Of a stretch of 64,000 nucleotides of DNA, positions 24,066 to 36,429 are shown in pieces. Position 1 is the first letter of the stretch. The number at the start of each line of letters is the position of its first letter. The notes under the pieces are model-generated. The model saw only the letters and a program-made list of their open reading frames with translations. It ran no database searches and was not told the DNA's origin. Origin of the DNA: Fagopyrum homotropicum (taxonomy: Eukaryota; Streptophyta; Magnoliopsida; Caryophyllales; Polygonaceae). The DNA lies in assembly GCA_033239125.1 (NCBI GenBank), contig BSWB01000002.1:646001-710000 (forward strand), in the 5' to 3' direction. The translations under genes and the position numbers were made by a program.

Positions 24066-27000
24066 ATGTCGGAAGACCACGCGCTTCCGCCTCCGGCAGC
24101 CGAGATGGCCGCCGTTAGCCTAAAGTCTTCCTCGGACATCGTCCACCGGGCCGCCTTCTCTCAGCGAGTCCCCATCCGCTCCATCCTCAGCCGCCCCGAT
24201 GGTGGCGCAGGACTTGCCGGCCAGACGGTTCTCGTCGGAGGCTGGGTGAAGACCGGACGTGAGCAAGGCAAAGGATCGTTCGCCTTCCTCGAGCTTAACG
24301 ATGGATCATGTCCGGCGAATCTCCAGGTCATAGTTGACTCATCTGTTGCTCCGCTTGCCGGACTTGTTCAAACCGGAACCTGCGTATCAGCGGAGGGAGA
24401 GCTCAAGCAGCCGCCGGAGGGTGCGAAGCAGAAGGTGGAGCTCAAGGTTTCGAGGGTTCTCGAAGTTGGTCCTGTCGATCCGGCTAAGTATCCAATTCCG
24501 AAGACTAAGCTTACGCTTGAGTTTTTGAGGGATTTTGTGCATCTCAGGCCTCGTACTAACACAGTGAGCTTCGCTATTTTGACTTCCCATTTTTGCTGAT
24601 TAAGGCCGATATTTGAATGTTTTTGTTTAATATTAAGATCATCGGTACGCAATTCGAGTGTTATAGTTACTGTCCTTGATAATATGCGAACCAATTGATC
24701 CAGATAACTGGTAGCATCATACGTGAAAAATTAAGACAAAATGAAATTTGTTTGTTGGTTATTGCTTGTATCGTCTTAGATTCCCTTACATAACTTATTC
24801 CACTTACTGCACTTACTTATGCTACATGTATTGCTAGTCGATTCTGCTATTGCTAGTTGCCACATGGGACTACTTAGAACATCCATCACTGGTAGCATCA
24901 TTCATGAAAATTAAGACGAAATAAAATTTGTTTGTTGGTTATTGCTTGTATTGGGTCACATTCCTTGCCAGAACTTTTGCCACTTACTGCACTTATTTAT
25001 TTGATAAGCTGTAGCTTTTGAAACAAGCTTTATAACTAGCATATTGATTCTTCTATATGTATTGCTAGTTGGCACATGGGACTATTTAAAACATTCATGC
25101 TTTGCTAAATGAGGTGGATATGTACTTTCTATGATTGATGGAAATTGTTACCTTCATATTTCCCACTCTTCTTGTATGGGTGTGTTTATAAACTAGTGTA
25201 TGTTTAATTAGAGTTGAAATGAAAAGGTTAGATAAAAATGAGTTGAAGTTGAAAAAAACTCAATATACTGCATTTGGTAAAAAATAACTAGTGTATTGGT
25301 CATGGTGAAAAATATAAAATGGAAGTCTTTTTTTAATAATATACAATCTTGTCATCATACCAAAAAGAAGGATAAAAGCGTATTTCAAATAAAAACACTA
25401 CTATAATATAAATATTCCTTTGTATTTTGGAAATACTCCTTTAAACTAGCTTTTTAACTTATAACTAGTTTAAATTGACCAACCAAATGCAGTTTATTCA
25501 AAATTATAACTTGAACTACAGAAGAAACTAGTTTAAATGACAAAGCAAACACACCCTATGTCTAATGCCTTATTACTTACTTTGCTTCAGATATCTGCAG
25601 TTGCTCGAATTCGAAATGAACTTGCATATGCAACTCATACATTCTTTCGCAACCATGGTTTCTTGTACATACACACTCCAATAATTACTACTAGTGATTG
25701 TGAGGGTGCTGGTGAAATGTTCCAAGTCACAACATTGATCAATCATGCTGAGAAGATGGAGAAAGAACTAATGGAAAACCCACCACCCACTGAAGATGAC
25801 GTTCAAGCTGCTCAGAGCGTTGTAGAGCAACAAGCAGTATTAGTTAACAAAATGAAAGCTGACAAGGCTAGTAAAGCAGAAATTGGGGCTGCTGTTAATG
25901 TACTCAAACAAGCTAAAGAGGATTTGAAAAAGATTGAAGATAGATCCAAGCTCAGACCAGGGCTACCTCAGAAGGACGGGAAGATAGACTACTCCCTAGA
26001 TTTCTTTGCCCGTCAAGCATTTTTGACTGTGTCTGGACAGCTACAAGTTGAATCATATGCATGTGCTGTAAGTAGTGTATATACTTTCGGGCCTACATTC
26101 CGTGCGGAGAACTCACACACATCCAGACATTTGGCTGAATTTTGGATGGTGGAGCCTGAGATAGCTTTTGCAGATCTTCAGGTAAGGTGTTGTTTAACCA
26201 TGAAATTCCCACATTTACATAAATGGATCCTGCTTCTCCCATAACAGGAGATATTGTGAACATTTTTTTTCTGATGAAAGATTATAGTTAATGAATGGAG
26301 AGATTCTCAACAAAAAATGAGATGCATTCCTTAATCCATTCATGTCTTCATTGAAGTTGTTATAAAGTTTAACCTTTTTTCCTAGGATGATATGAACTGC
26401 GCGGAGGCATATGTGAAGTTCTTGTGTCAAGCATTGCTGGACAACTGTTATGATGACATGGAGTTTGTGGCTAAGAACTTCGACAAGGGATGCATTGATC
26501 GTCTGCGAATGGTCGCTTCCACCCCATTTGAACGAGTCACATACACACAGGCTGTTGAATTGTTAATAAAGTCCGGTGCAAAATTTGAGAATGAGGTTGA
26601 ATGGGGAATTGATTTGGCATCTGAGCATGAAAGGTAGGTTCATCTGTCAAATATATATGTTTTTTTTTTTCATCTTGAAGACCACTTATTAAGAACATCG
26701 TTGTACCTGGCTTGAACAGATACTTGACAGAGCAACTTTTTGGGAAGCCTGTAATTGTGTATAACTATCCAAAAGGAATCAAAGCATTCTATATGAGGCT
26801 CAATGATGATGGCAAGACTGTAGCTGCTATGGATGTGCTCGTCCCCAAGGTTAATACATTTTCTTTTTACAAGAGCCATTTTTTCATGTTAACTGTGAGA
26901 GATGAAGTTTATGAAGGACGTGGGTATAACCACACATCTTGTCTCATACTTTCAGGTTGGAGAGCTGATTGGTGGAAGCCAAAGAGAGGAGCGCCTCGAA

Positions 27001-27518
27001 GTCATTCAGAGAAGGTACAATAAATGACTTGTCTCTACATTTAACAACCTTTCTGCTTTACATTGAACACCTGGTGTAAGTTAAATGACACGTCTTGCTG
27101 CAATAACCAAATCGAATATCTTGGTTCAACAACAGTTGGATTCTGCTATACTTTTGAAAATCACAGCTACTGTATACTGGGATGAAGCTAGATTTTTATC
27201 TTTTTTAGAATTCTGTGATTCTTTCGAAAATCCTGAGAAGAATAGATATTCTGTTTTTGAGTTTATTCAAGGCAAACCACTTGGTACATATTTTTTAACT
27301 TAAATTATACTGAGAATCGATCATGAATGTGCAGGATCACTGAGATGAACTTGCCATTAGAACCATATGATTGGTACCTCGACCTTCGACGATATGGGAC
27401 TGTGAAACACTGTGGGTTTGGATTAGGGTTCGAAAGAATGCTCCTCTTTGCAACCGGCATTGACAACATCAGAGATGTCATCCCGTTCCCAAGGTACCCA
27501 GGAAGGGCTGATCTTTAG
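24066..27518 (+). CDS. SYNC1: Asparaginyl-tRNA synthetase, cytosolic
   Basis: The enzyme charges tRNA-Asn with asparagine using ATP in the cytosol. Six exons join in frame with GT-AG borders: 24066-24563, 25591-26181, 26386-26633, 26720-26849, 26956-27014 and 27335-27518, giving 569 residues, close to other plant cytosolic AsnRS. Residues 45-130 form the anticodon-binding OB fold (VGGWVKTGREQGKGSFAFLE). The class II catalytic core follows, with motif 1 near FFRNHGFLYIHTPIITTSD, motif 2 at about 335-355 (TFRAENSHTSRHLAEFWMVE) and motif 3 at about 535-560 (GFGLGFERM, ending VIPFPRYPG). A charged helical insert at about 235-280 (VEQQAVLVNKMKADKASKAE) resembles a WHEP domain, as known in plant AsnRS. 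All key motifs look intact. Confidence 0.97.
24705..25105 (+). repeat. ~190-bp tandem duplication in AsnRS intron 1
   Basis: Two adjacent copies share ctggtagcatcat, then aaatttgtttgttggttatt, then cacttactgcacttat, then attgctagttg and cacatgggacta. The first runs from about 24708, the second from about 24888. They lie inside the 1,027-bp first intron and leave the splice sites untouched. Confidence 0.8.
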
Positions 27519-28111
27519 AAAAACAGTGGAAACATGTCCTCATGGATTATGTATCCTTGTTTTTCCACTATTTGATTTTGACTATTGCAGCAAAATATCA
27601 AGTGTTCTTTTGGTGAAGTGAACAGTAGATGTTTTTAGTTATACTTGTTGACATAATGGTAATATTGATTATATGAAAATTTTGTGTTTTTCATTCTTCA
27701 TTAGGAAAATGATATTTATGTGTGAAAATGGTTTATGTTAAATATGATACATACAATGTGTCAATTCATAGAGGTTTTATGATGCATGAAGTGTCCATTT
27801 CATGGCTGAGCAAGATAATTTGAGTATGATGTGCACGCAGGTAGTTGCTTGTAAAATACTGGACAATTTTTTTTTTTTGGGTATTCCCACTTTAGTGGAG
27901 TACTTTATAAAATACTAATTTTTAATTGAAATTTGGTATTCGATTTTGTTGGATATATATGATTCGGTGACTAAAATCGGGTAATTAAAGATGATTGATA
28001 CAGTAATTAGTATTTTTAATTAAAATACTAATTTTTTTTGGGTATTCCCACTTTAGTGGACAATTTTTTTTTTTTGGTATTCCCACTTTAGTTGCTTGTT
28101 TCAACAAAATT
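27519..28111. other. AsnRS 3' region and rearranged spacer
   Basis: After the AsnRS stop the 3' UTR continues for an unknown distance. From 27870 to 28095 a phrase (ggtattcccactttagtgg) occurs three times (27880, 28041 and 28076, the last ending differently), each after a T run, with repeats of aaagatgattgatacagtaa between (27987 and 28185). The pattern suggests local duplication by slippage or break repair at the border of the NLR block. Confidence 0.6.
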
Positions 28112-28865
28112 ATTAGTTATCCAAATCTAACTCTCCATGTCGTTCTTTCTTTCTTCACATTTATTAGTCGTTTTTTAATGCATTAAAGATGATTGATACA
28201 GTAATTACAAGATACATAATGCTGGCATGAGCCTATTTCAAGTTTATGAGATGAAAACGGTGAAGAGCTAATCACTTAGACACCAGATCCGACAATATGA
28301 TTAACGATGACGCGTAATACCACAACGACTTCACCACTTGAATCACCTTTGGGTCCCAAATAGTTTGAATCATAATTTGATAATCTAAAGTTTGGCTTTC
28401 TGCAATTTCTTCGAAGCTGCTGTCATTGTATTATATGAGGTATGGGTTGACTAAAATATTAACAGTTTCACAAAACACAAGACGATTGATTCAAGATTGG
28501 TGTTCTAGTGGAGGGTTGAAAAATAAGTCTCCATGGATAATTCAAAGTTAAAGAGAGGCCAAAATACAAGTTTAATGGCCTAAAGCTTAATTAGCCCCAC
28601 TAAGCTAATCACTTTCCTGACGCGGTAAACAATTTCAAAAGCATACGCGTGCTGTTTGGGATCCAAAGTTATATTGAGATTATCATTTGATGATCAAAAT
28701 GTTCACCTACTACAAAGCAAAACGCGAGCTGTCTGTAAAGTGATTCAATGCACCTTACGGAGCTTTCTGCTTATATAAGGGTGTGGAGAGAGTGCCTTCT
28801 ACTACACATCAAATACTCTTAATTACCACAAACAAAATTTCAAAAGCGAGAGTTGCGATCAATCA
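28112..28865 (+). promoter_or_regulatory. Upstream region and promoter of NLR gene A
   Basis: This region is repeated upstream of NLR B (54775-55570) and, without a gene, at 42914-43970 and 45990-46482. It has a TATA box (ttatataagg, 28771-28780) about 85 bp before the ATG. NLR B keeps tatatata at 55473. TTGAC (W-box core) occurs at 28446. The leader ends in cacaaacaaaatttcaaaag and gagagttgcgatcaatca before ATG, nearly the same in B. Confidence 0.65.
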
Positions 28866-31800
28866 ATGGCTGGATCGATGTTGTTCAACTTTGCTACTGA
28901 GCTGCTATCCTCAATTGCCACTGACGCATTTAAGGATGCGTTTGAAAGGGTTATCTCCATAACTGATGCAAGGGATGAACTAGCAAAGCTGGAGACGAGC
29001 ATCCAGATAATCCAATCCGTGCTTATTGATGCTGAGAGGAGGCAGCACGACTCTCTTCCTATCAAGCTTTGGGTCAAGAAGGTCAAAGACGTGTTGTACG
29101 ATGCAGATGATTTGTTCGATGAGGTTAAGACTGATGATATGCTAAAGGAACGGAGCAATGGGGGAAACAAGCGGCTTCGGTTGTTGGATAAGGTTCGGGA
29201 TTCTATCTCTAGTAACTCAATTGATAAAAAAGTTAAGCCTATAAGGGAGAGGTTAGATGAGATCACTAAAAATATGACTCTTTTTCAATTTGCATCCAAG
29301 TGTGAGATAAGCACTGATTCTAGGAGAGGACGAGAATCAGGGTCATTTGTAGATGCAAAGTGTGTGATTGGAAGAGAAGAGGACAAGAAGGTCATTCTAG
29401 AGATGATTTTTAATGAGTCTAGTCAGGATGTTCCCTTAGTCATTGCCGTGGTTGGGATAGGAGGGATGGGAAAAACAACGCTTGCTCAACTCATTTACAA
29501 TGATATTGAGGTTCAAAAGAAATTTGATGAGTGTTGGTTTGCTTGCATTTCCAATATATCCGATGAAAATGAAGTTCTTGGAAAAATCTTTCAAGCTATA
29601 TGTAAGGAAAAATATAGTGGTCTTCCCCAAACCGAGATAGAATCCAGAATTAAGGATTCTATATTGGCTAAGAAATTTTTGCTTGTATTAGATGATGTCT
29701 GGAATGGTGATATTTTGCAAGATCGATTGAGTTTGTTACTTGGGGAAGTAAAAGGGAGTAGGATAATTATCACAACTAGATTCTCATCAGTTGCACACTC
29801 GTTGTGCATGGATAGGTCAAAAGTTCATACTTTAAGTGGCTTGTCGGATGATGATTCGTGGAATTTATTCCAAGGGATAACCTTTTCTCGTGAACATGTG
29901 AAAGATCAAGAACGGATTGATCTTGGAAAAAAGATGGTGAAGAAGTGTAGAAATGTACCCCTTGCCATTAAGAGCATAGCTAAGCTTCTATCTAAAAAAA
30001 ATACCATCCAAGAGTGGCGGTTCATTGAGAAACAAAAATTAGGTGATAACGATGAGGACAATATTTTTCCTATTCTAAAACTGAGCTTTGATCACCTATC
30101 CCCACATCTACAAAAGTGTTTTGCTTATTGTTCCTTGTTTCCCGAAGATTATGTGATCGATACAGATGAATTGATATTGCTTTGGATTTCTCAAGGATAT
30201 ATTAGGTCAAATAGTATATTGGAAGGTCATTCATGTTTCATGGACTTGTTTAGGAGTGGTTTTTTTGAATATGCAAGCATGGGCTTGTTTGGGAGTGTTT
30301 TTTTGGAAAAGGCAAGAAAAGGGGATGATGGTGAGATCAAAAGATGCAAAATGCATGATTTAATTCGTGAGTTGGCACTCCGGGTGGCCGGTGATGAAAT
30401 GGTTATGTTGCCCACTTCGTCAGATATAGTGAATTGTACGCGACATGTAAGTGTTGAGGATTGTTCCGGCGATTCGTGGTCTATTCCCACCTCGTTGGTC
30501 AAGGCGAACAGGCTACGGTCGTTTTTGTTCATGTATGATGGTGGTGCAATTTGCAAATCGGTGCTTGGTGAACTGTTTGAAAATTTTAAGTTGTTGCGTA
30601 CATTAGGCTTGAGTAGTTTGGAACTCGATGAAATTCCAAGTTGTATAGGAGAGCTAAAACACTTGAGATATCTTGATCTTTCAGAGAATGATTTTAAAAG
30701 TGTTCCTGACTCTATGACGAACCTAGTGAATTTGCTTGTATTGAACCTTCAATTGTGTAGGAACCTTAAAAAGTTGCCGGATAATTTTAGGAATTTGATC
30801 AATCTTAGGTATTTGGATATCTCGGATACGAAGGTAATGCATATGCCCCCTGGGATTGAGGAGTTGACTTGTTTGGAATACTTGAGTCATTTTAAAATAG
30901 GAAAAGCAAAAGAGGGTGTTGAATGGAGTGGAATTGAAGTGTTGTCAAAAATGCACCAACTTAGAGGAAAATTGAAAATATTTTACGGTTGTGAGAAAGA
31001 AATTTGGAATGGATATGATAGTTGGGAACTGCCTGTATTTGTGAACCAACTGGAAATATGGAATTACCCCGGCATCAGGATACCGCAATGGAGCAAAAAT
31101 GTACCAAGTGACTCTAACTTCAAAGTTAATCTTGCATCTCTCACACTACAAGATTCTTATCATGTGAAGTATTTGCCACCATTAAGGTACCTTCCCAATC
31201 TCAAGTTTCTTAAGCTCAGTAGATTGGAAAATCTAGTATATGTGGAGGACGAAGAAGGGTCTAGTAATGCCTCAACCTCAACCTTCTTCTCCCGTTTAGA
31301 AACACTTCAATTGCGCTCTCTATCGAATTTGAAGGGATGGAGGAAGGAAGCAGCAAGCGAAGCAGAGGAACACCTCCAACAACAAAGTTTTCCTCCTCTA
31401 GATCTTTCTATCTCGAAATGTGAAAAGCTCACGTATCTCCCGCGATGGCTATCTTCACGTATTCAGAAGTTAAAAGTAGAACTGATGCCAGGAGAGACGA
31501 TACAAGATATCCTATCAATATTTCCGTCATTACAACATCTTAAGACAATGTCGATCCTACAGTGCGAACGTCTTAAGAGTGTTCATGTTGAAGTTGAAGC
31601 ACTTCGATCTCTCCGCATTCTTCAACTTTCCTATTGCCGTCGATTGAAAAGTTTACAAATTGCACTTCCCAATAGCATTGAGGAATTGGGGATTCGGGAT
31701 TGCATAGAGTTGAATTTGTGGGAACAAGATGAATATAAAGAGTGGAGGCGGGAATTGCGGCTTCAGAATCGCCAAAGCTTGGGGCGGCCGTTGCAGTTTT

Positions 31801-32273
31801 GGGAACAAGACGATGATGAGGCCCTGTCGGAACAAGACGATGATGAGGCGCCCCTGTTCAATTGGGATTCCCTCCCCGAACTCCGTCTGCTACAATCTCA
31901 ATACATTCCCCCTCCGGAGAAGCTTCCCGAACGCCTGCAGCGCCGCCATGCCGATGGCATATTAAAGATCATTGATACGGTAAGAGTACTCAGTATCTTC
32001 AAATATATTCTTAACAACTTATTGGTCTTATTTCATTGCAAATTGACTTCGTTGGTATCATAAATGAGTTTAGGTTAATCATCATTTACTGCTCTTTAAC
32101 TTGGAAAATTTCTTTATAAGTAGTATAATTTTTCTAGCTTTTTGCATTGATTACAGATCAAAGTGATAGTTATATGCTGATTTTATTTCCTTGTGATTAA
32201 TGTCGGATAAATAAACATGCAGAGAGGAGGAAGCAATGGAATATATCAAGGCAACTGGGATTTCGGAATGTGA
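28866..32273 (+). CDS. CC-NB-ARC-LRR resistance protein (NLR A)
   Basis: Predicted intracellular immune receptor. The main exon is 28866-31979; a donor (acg|gtaaga) and acceptor (catgcag) suggest a last exon at 32223-32273 ending in NWDFGM, total about 1054 residues. Residues 1-180 are an Rx/RGA-type coiled coil (YDADDLFDEV). NB-ARC motifs: P-loop GIGGMGKTTLAQ at about 196, RNBS-A FDECWFACIS, kinase-2 LLVLDDVW at about 272, RNBS-B GSRIIITTR, a GLPL variant NVPLAIKSIA at about 363, RNBS-D CFAYCSLFPEDY at about 418 and KMHDLI (MHD) at about 495. LRRs run from about 550 to 1000, ending in an acidic EQDDDEA repeat. The frame has no breaks, so it may be functional. The effector it recognises is unknown. 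Confidence 0.93.
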
Positions 32274-32670
32274 TTCTTGAAACGGATTCACAACTAGGAG
32301 TAACTCTCTTGCACTCCAACCGTCACCACCCGCTTGCTAGTCAGGTGCTTCAGTACCAAGACTTTTTCAAAAGAGGTTGGATTATCCAAACTCGACATGC
32401 CTACCCGGGAAATAACACAGCTAATTATTTAACTTCTTTTTTCTTTTAAACTTCCGATTGGTTCTCATGTATTGGTTGACCCTTATGAGGGTGTAGTTGA
32501 TCTTTTACTTCATAATGTAAGGGGTCAGGCTATCCCCGTGTGCGAAATACTTAGCCATATTTTATTTATTGAAAGCGCGATCAGATGCGCGGAGACCACC
32601 GACTCTCCTTCTACCAAAAAAACTGAAACAAAGAGAATCTCAACGAGGAAGATGTTGAAAGCATAGGCAC
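32250..32670 (+). pseudogene. RNase H-like (RVT_3) remnant downstream of NLR A
   Basis: The plus strand reads GFRNVILETDSQLGVTLLHS, then HHPLASQVLQYQDFFKRGW, then a degraded HAYPGNNTANYL, and in another frame VDPYEGVVDLLLHNVRGQAI. These are the second half of the plant RNase H-like domain found in LINEs and in stand-alone pseudogenes (LETDS acidic motif, H-x-x-R-x-x-N-x-x-A-D motif). The front half is missing and the frame shifts, so it is dead. It overlaps the proposed last NLR exon in another frame. Confidence 0.72.
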
Positions 32671-33559
32671 TCAAATAACTAGTCTTAGCTTCAAGCCATG
32701 CATGTGTGCCGACACGACTAATTCAAAACGATAAACTAACGCAAGTTCCATGATTATATTTTCTTATAAGAAGTTCTCTATATATTCTTAGCTATGTCTA
32801 ATTCTAAGCTCAAATATATAAAATGTGCATCCTAGTTATGCTTCAGCATATATATATGATTTAGCATATGATCGAGGCTCGCTTAAGGAAAGATAACAAA
32901 GGTATACAATTCTGATGGACAGCTTGTTGATGGTGCGTCCTTATAGATCCTGATTACTCGGATGCTTAGCTGGACGGGCAAATCTGCACTATCTATTCAG
33001 GCTGGTACAATAAGCATGTCCACGGGTCACAAGTGCGGGTATGGGTCGAGGTGATTATTACCCGCATGTCCGGCGGATCGACCCGCCAACGGTCAATTTT
33101 AGGAAGAAAAAAAAACGAACCCAATAATTAATGGAGCTATATAATAACTCTTTTTTAGGAGGATTCGAACAATCTCGAGACAAACCACTTAAGGAGTCTA
33201 GCACCACATCCCACTAGACCAACTGAGTATTGGTATGAGCCGAGCATTGGCATGCTCCTATAGTGTTATTTTAGCCGAACGAGCCAAACTTTAGCCGAAT
33301 GAGCCGAGCATTGACATGCTCAAGCTCGGCTCGATTATAAACGATCCGGGCCTAAATTTTGTAGGAGATTTAAAATGTGTTTGTATTCGGCTCGTTTACA
33401 AAATGAACAAATTCGAGCCAAGCTTTTGACGAGTCGAACACCCCTACATGAAACTTTTTAAAATGCTCCTTGTGAGATTAAGGATGAATTCCCATCGTTA
33501 AGGAGTTACAAGAGTGTGTAACCACTAAAGTAGCCCTAATTATTTGCATAAACTATCCC
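32671..33559. other. Spacer with hAT MITE remnants and a SINE-like piece
   Basis: 33010-33105 contains GGGTCGA/CGACCCGCC-type sequence like the hAT element at 11658. 33240-33446 is rich in GAGCCGA/GGCTCG and ends in cgaacacccctA, the right end of the hAT MITE seen more completely at 60069-60631. No gene is seen in the spacer. Confidence 0.55.
33150..33241 (-). repeat. tRNA-derived (SINE-like) sequence
   Basis: On the minus strand ctcagttggtctagtggg resembles a tRNA D-arm/A-box, and about 45 bases later ttgttcgaatcctcc resembles the T-arm/B-box. The acceptor ends do not pair well, so this is not a working tRNA. It fits the head of a tRNA-derived SINE or a tRNA pseudogene. It is absent from the matching part of block B. 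Confidence 0.45.
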
Positions 33560-34470
33560 TCCTAGATATGAGAATGGTCCAAGACAGATTACTCTTTGAA
33601 AAGAAATCGTGAATATTTGATAAAAATACCATTCATTAGCAATGAAGAGATTAATTCCAAAGCTAGGACAAATTCACAGGATGTTATTATTCCCATCCTC
33701 AAATTAGCTATGATCACATACCCTCAAATCTGAAGCAATTCTTTTCTTATTGCTCCTTGTTTCTTATAGGATTTGATAAACAAGATTTAATATATCTTTG
33801 GATTACTCAAGATATACAAGGCCAAATAATGAAGCTGTGGGTCATTCATATTTATGTGCTTGTTAAGAAGAGGGTTTTTCAAGATGTTGAAGAAGACGAT
33901 GTTGGCGAGATTAGACGTTGCAAAAAATGCATGATTTAATTTACGATTTGGCACAGTATGTATGTGGCTGGAGATGAAAGCATTATGTTGACAAACATGC
34001 ATGTTAGTGTTGATGATTCCATAGATGATCCACGAGTGATTCGAGATGTGCTGCTCAATACCGACAAGCTACGTTCATTTCTGTTCGTGAATGGCAAATC
34101 AATCTAAAGACTTTTCTTGGATAAACCAGCAGATTATAAGGTGTTATGGTCCTTGAGTTTGTTGAGGTTGGAGATTGGGAATGTTTCACCGGAGCTAAAA
34201 CACTTGAGATATCTTGATCATTCGGGGAATGTATTTAAAAGTTTCCTTGATGCCTTGGTTGGATTGCCGCTTCGAGGAAAGTTGTGGATCGAGTTTGATG
34301 CGGTAATAGAAGAGTGGAATGAAGACGGTTACTTGTATCTTTGCATAAAGGGGTATCCAAGCAAGAGAATAGCACATTGGGCAAATGAAGCAACACATTA
34401 TTTTTCGCATAGTATTCAAGTCCGGTACATAAGTCCAACGGATTTCCATCGTAAAACCAATCGGTAATAT
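33560..34470 (+). pseudogene. Truncated NLR fragment A (ARC2 to LRR)
   Basis: Pieces in different frames read IIPILKLAMITYPSNLKQFF-like sequence, FSYCSLFLIGFDKQDLIYLW (RNBS-D region), RRCKKCMI/MHDLIYDLAQ (MHD region), DKLRSFLFVNGKSI and ELKHLRYLDHSGNVFKSFLD (first LRRs). Frameshifts and a stop (near 34107) break it. The P-loop half is absent. A matching fragment lies at 60745-61625. Confidence 0.85.
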
Positions 34471-35215
34471 AAGAATAGTTCACCAATCTTATATACTAGA
34501 TTTGGAAAGGAGGGGAACTTATTATGTCCGATAATTGTCAAATGAAAAGAGGTGGAGATGGAACCGGTGACACTAGAGATTCATCGCAAATTACAGATCA
34601 ATTTCAGATGGAACCGGCGACACTTGAGACTCAGGATTGCACCTCCATAGACCGAGGCAAGGAGCCATATATACGCAAGGCGCACACCTCCTGCAAGGCG
34701 TGAGAGACGGCGCACACCTCCTGCAAGGCATGAGAGACGGCGCGAGCCTCCGGGCATTCTCATATATATACAATGTTTAGGTTCATTAAACCATTTTTTA
34801 TGTTTTATGGACTGAACCTCTTTTCTTTCTATTTATCCCCTCTTGTTTCTCTAAGATTCCATCACCAAGAAGGGAATATCTTTAGTTTTGACATTGTGTA
34901 CATAACAGTTTGGTACCTAAGAAGGGAATATCTTTAGTTTTGTTTAAGCATACAACTAAAACCACATTCAGCCAACAAAAAGATTCTGTAGTAAAAAACT
35001 ACAGTAAGGAAGGGAAAAGAAATCCACTACAAAAATAAGTGGTCAGATATCTAAAATCTTGTTTTGAAAGTAGGTAACAGCAAATATGCCAAAAATGAAA
35101 CATTTATGTATCTAAGAAATGGTGAAGTAATTCAACAAAAAGTCATTTATCAAAACAAGCCACAAAATCACTAAATGTGTCTGGAAAACTGATCATTTAA
35201 AATAACCTCTAAAGT
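34471..35215. other. Spacer between NLR fragment A and RPL31
   Basis: A ~30-bp unit (cgcacacctcctgcaaggc plus gtgagagacgg) is present twice at 34680-34742 but once in block B, a copy-number difference between the blocks. The remainder holds the presumed RPL31 3' UTR (minus strand) and nothing else I recognise. Confidence 0.55.
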
Positions 35216-35495
35216 TTACTCCTCATCATCAATGACCTTGGTGCCCAAACCCTTCAATCCTTCAGCTGGGATTTCTGCAACGGTAACAAGAGAGTACAGC
35301 TCTTCCTTAGCATCCTCGTCTTCGTTTCTCTTGCGAGCAATACGCACTCTGACCCTTCTTGGAACACTTCGGATTCCTCTGCTCCAGATCTGCTTGTTCA
35401 GCTTCACATCTACTCTAACATCTGTTGTTCCCATGGCCTTCTTGGCAAATTTCCTGATCTCTTTTATGGCATTTGGCGCCTTCTTCTTGAAGGTA
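35216..35495 (-). pseudogene. RPL31: Ribosomal protein L31, 3' exon only (copy A)
   Basis: The minus strand encodes TFKKKAPNAIKEIRKFAKKA, then MGTTDVRVDVKLNKQIWSRG and the end EGLKGLGTKVIDDEE, the C-terminal three quarters of eukaryotic L31 (60S subunit). It starts after an acceptor (gtaacag, 35496-35502) and ends at TAA (35216-35218). The first exon, which should encode about 28 residues ending HKRLHSC, is not found upstream. The intron-like sequence is interrupted by unrelated DNA at about 36360. The exon has no breaks, so it is either a 5'-truncated duplicate or a gene with a distant first exon. Confidence 0.75.
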
Positions 35496-36360
35496 CTGTT
35501 ACAGAATAAACAATATTTGGCTGTCAGAAGAAATCAAAGTTCTCTGTAGCCATTTGTCATTGAAGAGAAATAGGATCCGTATATGTTTTTTACAAGGGCT
35601 ATCATCACATTTTGAAGGTAGCCTAAACCCTTGTTTGTTTTCAATGAAGCACACTACAAAGCTTAAATGAAAAGGCTACTGTCAACGTATCCTGATGAAC
35701 TAAAAGTAATACACCATCTATGATACACTGAATTCACAAAAGAATCCTCTTCTAGCACTAAAAGATTAAACTCTAAGCCAAAGTCGAAAGAAGAAGAGCA
35801 AGATTTAGTGCAGTAGTGTTGAAAAGGGATAAAAACAAAACAATGAAAACAGTGTCAGAATCAAAATAAGTGTATATATCAAAAACACATTATCACTTAT
35901 AAAAAACCCACTTGAAATCTATCAAAGATAAGTGAACACCATCATGACAGCTGAAGCTACTGTGAAATCAACTATCCTGTATTTGTTTTGTACTAGGCTA
36001 TCGTCATATTATGAGGGGAGATTTAGCTATAACGTACATGTTTTTTTTTTGTAGCTTTGTCAACATCAAAATATTAGATTAAATCCTTGGGAGAGCCTAA
36101 GTATGACCATCCATCAGTGCATGCAGATTTTACAAAGTTAAAACAAAAATGAAAAAGGTTCCATCAAACTAACCTATCTAATTGTAATTGATCAAACTTC
36201 TATAGTGAACTGTAGTTTACTACATAATCTTTCTAGACTTTCTAGCCCACTAATATTAAACATAATGTCAAATGTAGAAGTGCAAAATGTTGGTTTTAGA
36301 ACAAGCATATAAAGGGTTAATATGTTATTGCAAATGAGGCACACGTAAAAAAGTAAACGT
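35496..36360 (-). other. RPL31 intron (copy A)
   Basis: This is collinear with the sequence upstream of the L31 exon in block B (62618-63475), with high identity, and partly with 40545-41090. Homology to block B ends near 36355. No coding exon is seen. Confidence 0.7.
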
Positions 36361-36429
36361 GGATCAAATTTTCGTGATGTAGATTGAACTTTTAGTGTAG
36401 GAATCAAATTATCGTATTATTAGTTGAGC

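Noticed and set aside
28866..32670. NLR-RNase H fusion protein
   Set aside because: After splicing, the last NLR exon stops within 12-17 codons and the RNase H motifs are in another frame in both copies. Both RNase H remnants are broken.
33150..33241. Functional tRNA gene on the minus strand
   Set aside because: The ends do not form an acceptor stem and the anticodon arm is poor. It is listed as SINE-like only.
35232..35549. 105-codon plus-strand frame over RPL31 copy A (and its match at 62354)
   Set aside because: It is the antisense of the conserved L31 exon.
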